From Enemella evansiae (GTDB lineage: Bacteria; Actinomycetota; Actinomycetes; Propionibacteriales; Propionibacteriaceae): a DNA stretch of 64,000 nucleotides. The position numbers were made by a program, and so were the translations under genes. Of the stretch, positions 61,433 through 64,000 are shown piece after piece. The stretch lies in NCBI RefSeq assembly GCF_002250705.1, contig NZ_NMVP01000010.1, positions 1 to 64,000 of the forward strand, written 5' to 3'. The notes beneath the pieces are model-generated. The model had not been told where the DNA came from and ran no database searches. It worked only from the letters and a program-made list of their open reading frames with translations. The stretch's first letter is position 1, and each line of letters starts with the position of its first letter.

Positions 61433-61873
61433 TCAGCGCAGGCTGCCGAACTCCTCGGGGCGTACCGGCCGGCCGGTCGCGACCTCCCACGGCCGGCCGT
61501 CGAAGCGCTCGAAGCTGAGCCGGGCGCCGTCGGGGGAGGAGTAGTCGTGGTACTCCACCGTGCCGGCGGGGTTGGTGTCGGTATCGCCCTGCGCGGTGTA
61601 GTCGGCGGTACCGGACTCCTCGAGGCGGAACGTGCCGTCGTCGGCGGTAACCGTCCGGGCGCCGGGGGTGAGCGTGCTCGCCAGGTCCGGGCGCTGGGTC
61701 CAGCGGGTCACCTCGTCGTCCTCGACGGTGAACCATATCGGTTGCGGGCCCCCGGTGGCCTTGTGCTCGGTCCAGGTGTCGCCGTCCTCGTTCAGCCAGA
61801 CGGTGCCGGCCACGGTGTAGGGGTTGCCCTGGTAGGAGAACTGGGCGCCGGGATGCAGGTACGGGATCGCCAT
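61433..61873 (-). CDS. DUF4178 domain protein
   Basis: This 146-residue soluble protein has the beta-rich DUF4178 pattern: YTVAGTVWLNEDGDTWTEHK, WFTVEDDEVTRWTQR, DGTFRLEESGTADYTAQGDT, VEYHDYSSPDGARLSFERFD, GRPWEVATGRPVRPEEF. DUF4178 genes recur beside PspA-family, DUF350 and related membrane genes; here PspA and PspAA are within 1 kb. Function is unknown. It follows the DUF3043 gene by 3 nt on the same strand. Confidence 0.75.
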   Translation of the reverse strand: MAIPYLHPGAQFSYQGNPYTVAGTVWLNEDGDTWTEHKATGGPQPIWFTVEDDEVTRWTQRPDLASTLTPGARTVTADDGTFRLEESGTADYTAQGDTDTNPAGTVEYHDYSSPDGARLSFERFDGRPWEVATGRPVRPEEFGSLR

Positions 61874-61876
61874 GGG

Positions 61877-62461
61877 TCAGAACTTCTCGCCGCGCTCGAT
61901 GGTCGGCTTCGGCATCCGCAGCCGGCGCATCTGGATGGAACGGTTGAAGCCGTACATCATCAGGCCCTTGCCCTTCGGGCTGACCCCGGGATGCCGTTCG
62001 GCGAGGATCTTCTTGTACCGCCGCCAGAGCAGGAAAAGATCGAGCAGCACGATCGCCAGGAAGCCGTACATCGCGACCAGCGCGATCGTCGACATCGACC
62101 GGTAGACCTCCTGCATGAAGCTCAGCGCCAGCATCAGCACCATCGCCGGCAGCAGGAACTCGCCGAGATTCCAGCGGGAGTCGACCATGTCGCGCATCAA
62201 CTGCTTCTCCGGGGTGGAATCGCGGGCCTCCATCGCGGCCATCCGGCGTTCCCGGTTGGCGGCCGCGGCCTTGCGCTTGGCCTCCTTGCGGGACACCTGC
62301 GGGTTGACCCGGTTCATCCGGGCGGCCTCGGCCTGCTTGCGGGTCGGGGTGGGGGCGTCCTTCTTCCGCGGGCCGCGCGGGCGGGGCTCGTTGACGACCG
62401 GCTCGGGGTCGCTGACCACCGACGCCGACTTTTCGGTCTTCCGGGAAGAGAACAGACCCAT
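61877..62461 (-). CDS. DUF3043 membrane protein
   Basis: This 194-residue protein has a long basic, helical N-terminus (RKQAEAARMNRVNPQVSRKE, AKRKAAAANRERRMAAMEAR) before RDMVDSRWNLGEFLLPAMVL, two membrane helices (about 105-150) and a basic tail (MYGFNRSIQMRRLRMPKPTI). DUF3043 is restricted to actinobacteria and is of unknown function. It is divergent from pspA, with 173 bp between them that show no further obvious feature. Confidence 0.85.
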   Translation of the reverse strand: MGLFSSRKTEKSASVVSDPEPVVNEPRPRGPRKKDAPTPTRKQAEAARMNRVNPQVSRKEAKRKAAAANRERRMAAMEARDSTPEKQLMRDMVDSRWNLGEFLLPAMVLMLALSFMQEVYRSMSTIALVAMYGFLAIVLLDLFLLWRRYKKILAERHPGVSPKGKGLMMYGFNRSIQMRRLRMPKPTIERGEKF

Positions 62462-62634
62462 GGACAACCTCGCGCACCTCGACCCCCGGCCACCGTGGCT
62501 CGGGGTGAACCCCGATTCTCTCATCGGACGCCCCCGGATTTCGAATCGAACGCGTGCCCGGGCTGCCATGGTTACCTGCGAGCGCCTAGGCTGGAGCGCA
62601 GTACGCGTTCGGAATCGGAAGGACCGGGCCCCAG

Positions 62635-63531
62635 ATGAGCGGATTTTTCCAGCGGATGTCCACCGTGTTCCGTGCCAAGGCAGACAAGGCACTGGACAAG
62701 GTAGAGGACCCCCGCGAGACCCTTGACTACTCCTATCAGCGCCAGTTGGAGCTGTTGCAGAAGGTACGCCGGGGCGTGGCCGATGTGGCGACCAGCCGCA
62801 AGCGCGTCGAACTGCAGGCGAACCAGCTGAACACCCAGATCGACAAGCTGAACGGGCAGGCGCAGAAGGCGCTCGGCGTCGGCCGCGAGGATCTGGCGCG
62901 GGAGGCGCTGACCCGCAAGTCGGGCCTGCAGACCCAGCTCGGTGACCTGCAGACCCAGCACGCCCAGTTGCAGGGCGAGGAGGAGAAGCTGGTCAAGGCC
63001 TCGCAGCGTCTGCAGGCCAAGGTCGACGCCTTCCGGACCCGCAAGGAGACCATCAAGGCGACCTACTCGGCCGCCGAGGCGCAGACCCGGATCAACGAGG
63101 CCTTCTCCGGCATCGGCGAGGAGATGGGCGATGTGGGCCTGGCGATCCAGCGGGCCGAGGACAAGACCGCCCAGATGCAGGCGCGCGCGGGCGCGATGGA
63201 CGAGCTGCTCGCCTCCGGCGTGCTCGACGACGCGGCCGGTTCCACCCAGGACGACCTCACCCGCGAGCTCGAGGCGCTGTCGTCGACCTCGGACGTGGAG
63301 AGCGAGTTGGAGCAGATGAAGGCGCAGCTCGGTACCGGCGGCGCCGACCAGCGGCAGGCGATCGGCCAGGGTCCCGGGCAGCAGGCCCAGCAGGGCCAGC
63401 CGACCCAGCAGGGGCAGGCGATCCCGCAGGGGCAGGCGATTCCGCAGGGCCAGGGGCAGCAGCCCCAGCAGCAGGAGCCGTTCCAGGCGTACCCGACCCA
63501 GGGCCAGCCCGGCGGGGAGGGTCAGCGGTGA
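62635..63531 (+). CDS. pspA: PspA/IM30 family protein with Gln/Gly-rich tail
   Basis: This 298-residue peripheral membrane protein of the ESCRT-III-like PspA/Vipp1 family stabilises membranes under stress. It has the amphipathic N-terminal helix (MSGFFQRMSTVFRAKADKAL), the long coiled coil with EDPRETLDYSYQRQLELLQK and SRKRVELQANQL (to about 190), and the conserved end ELEALSSTSDVESELEQMKA. Residues 235-298 are an unusual low-complexity QGQ/QPQ tail not found in classical PspA. It overlaps PspAA by 4 nt. Confidence 0.93.
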   Translation: MSGFFQRMSTVFRAKADKALDKVEDPRETLDYSYQRQLELLQKVRRGVADVATSRKRVELQANQLNTQIDKLNGQAQKALGVGREDLAREALTRKSGLQTQLGDLQTQHAQLQGEEEKLVKASQRLQAKVDAFRTRKETIKATYSAAEAQTRINEAFSGIGEEMGDVGLAIQRAEDKTAQMQARAGAMDELLASGVLDDAAGSTQDDLTRELEALSSTSDVESELEQMKAQLGTGGADQRQAIGQGPGQQAQQGQPTQQGQAIPQGQAIPQGQGQQPQQQEPFQAYPTQGQPGGEGQR

Positions 63532-63830
63532 TCATCCGGGTGCTGAACGAGGGACAGTTCCGGCTCACCGATGACCACCTGGCGGAACTGAACGAGTGCG
63601 ACGACAAGGTCGAGCAGGCCGTCGACGCCGACGATCAGGAGGCGCTCACGGCCGCCCTGAACTCGCTGATCCAGACCATCCGCAAGCTCGGTCAGGAGCT
63701 GCCGGACGACTCGCTGGAGGATTCGGACCTGATCGTCCCGGACGAGGAAGCCACCCTGGACGACGTCAAGGGCTGGCTGGCCGACAGCGGGAGTTCCGAG
63801 GGCTTGATCCCGGGCCGCGCCGACGCCTGA
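63528..63830 (+). CDS. PspA-associated protein PspAA
   Basis: This 100-residue protein is of the PspAA type: MIIRVLNEGQFRLTDDHLAE, LNECDDKVEQAVDADDQEAL, LNSLIQTIRKLGQELPDDSL, DLIVPDEEATLDDVKGWLAD. The GTG start overlaps the pspA stop (GTGA). PspAA is a frequent actinobacterial and archaeal partner of PspA and is thought to bind it or act with it in the envelope stress response. Confidence 0.88.
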   Translation: MIIRVLNEGQFRLTDDHLAELNECDDKVEQAVDADDQEALTAALNSLIQTIRKLGQELPDDSLEDSDLIVPDEEATLDDVKGWLADSGSSEGLIPGRADA

Positions 63831-63840
63831 GCGGATCTGA

Positions 63841-64000
63841 GTGGCACCGAAGCTGAAACGGCTGGGCGCCGGTTGGTTGGTGTTGTCGGCGGTGTGCGCC
63901 CTGGTCGGGCTCTTCGGCGTCGGCAACACGGTGACCTGGTTCCTGTCGATGATCGGGGCGCCGGACACCGCGCCGCTGGCGATTCCGGCCGCCGGTGCGG
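63841..64000 (+). CDS. Membrane protein, N-terminal part (cut by window edge)
   Basis: An open frame from GTG 63841, 10 nt after the PspAA stop, encodes KLKRLGAGWLVLSAVCALVG and then LFGVGNTVTWFLSMIGAPDT. It looks like a hydrophobic anchor or signal followed by an external region. It continues past the window. Its place suggests an envelope-stress partner of PspA/PspAA; no family can be named from 53 codons. Confidence 0.55.
   Translation, partial: MAPKLKRLGAGWLVLSAVCALVGLFGVGNTVTWFLSMIGAPDTAPLAIPAAGA

Overview
This window is a 64-kb stretch of very GC-rich DNA coding densely on both strands. Its gene content is that of a high-GC Gram-positive actinomycete, most likely a member of the Propionibacteriales (the family-level placement is inference). 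The backbone is the conserved actinobacterial nitrogen/lipoate locus glnA2 - glnE - glnA1 - RDD - DUF4191 - lipA - lipB - E2 acyltransferase - lpd - leucyl aminopeptidase - gcvT, which in Mycobacterium tuberculosis lies together around Rv2211-Rv2222. Here the order is kept, but it is opened up by several accessory blocks, and the two lipoate genes are 12.5 kb apart.

Layout. 1-230: tail of an IS110-type transposase. 227-7926: DUF2510 membrane protein, glnA2, an MDMPI-like protein, glnE and an unknown Rossmann-like protein. 8178-15660: secreted peptidoglycan hydrolase, heme oxygenase, a mutarotase-like protein, a LysR/metallo-hydrolase/MHS-transporter group, and a Fic gene broken by three frameshifts. 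15820-19844: glnA1 with a GlnR-type operator and an 82-bp MITE-like element upstream, a SnoaL/SDR pair with a divergent TetR regulator, and the RDD protein. 19921-24753: a lipoprotein, then a four-gene catabolic operon (dehydrogenase, 6-oxocamphor-hydrolase-like crotonase, YtcJ-type amidohydrolase, GntR regulator). 24952-28567: ABC-F protein, DUF4191, lipA. 28610-40851: ABC-2 exporter, the two-gene N-acetylglutaminylglutamine amide (osmolyte) pathway, and a five-gene glycerol-type operon (MFS, FGGY kinase, GlpD, AGPS-like flavoprotein, GlpP). 41054-45371: lipB, isochorismatase-like/MarR/pirin operon, small GNAT, class A beta-lactamase. 45503-48985: E2 acyltransferase and lpd. 49077-53897: FUSC permease, CPBP protease, DUF222/HNH protein, DUF4031-HD fusion. 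53908-57598: leucyl aminopeptidase, gcvT, two conserved unknowns. 57665-61408: molybdopterin oxidoreductase, fasciclin lipoprotein, SigK-like sigma factor and its RskA-like anti-sigma. 61433-64000: DUF4178, DUF3043, PspA, PspAA and a partial membrane protein.

How it works together. GlnA1, GlnA2 and the adenylyltransferase GlnE make the ammonium-assimilation core, and sequence upstream of both glnA genes matches the GlnR operator pattern. LipA and LipB make the lipoyl groups carried by the E2 protein, re-oxidised by Lpd and also used in the glycine cleavage system to which GcvT belongs. The SigK-like module looks self-contained: an identical two-part promoter motif lies before the molybdopterin oxidoreductase and the fasciclin gene. 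The most distinctive items are the GlpP-linked operon with a hairpin-rich leader, the decaying Fic locus with a 15-bp-arm palindrome, the MITE-like element, an intergenic GGTTGAGCGAGC repeat, and an apparently over-represented GCGTAC/GTACGC word.
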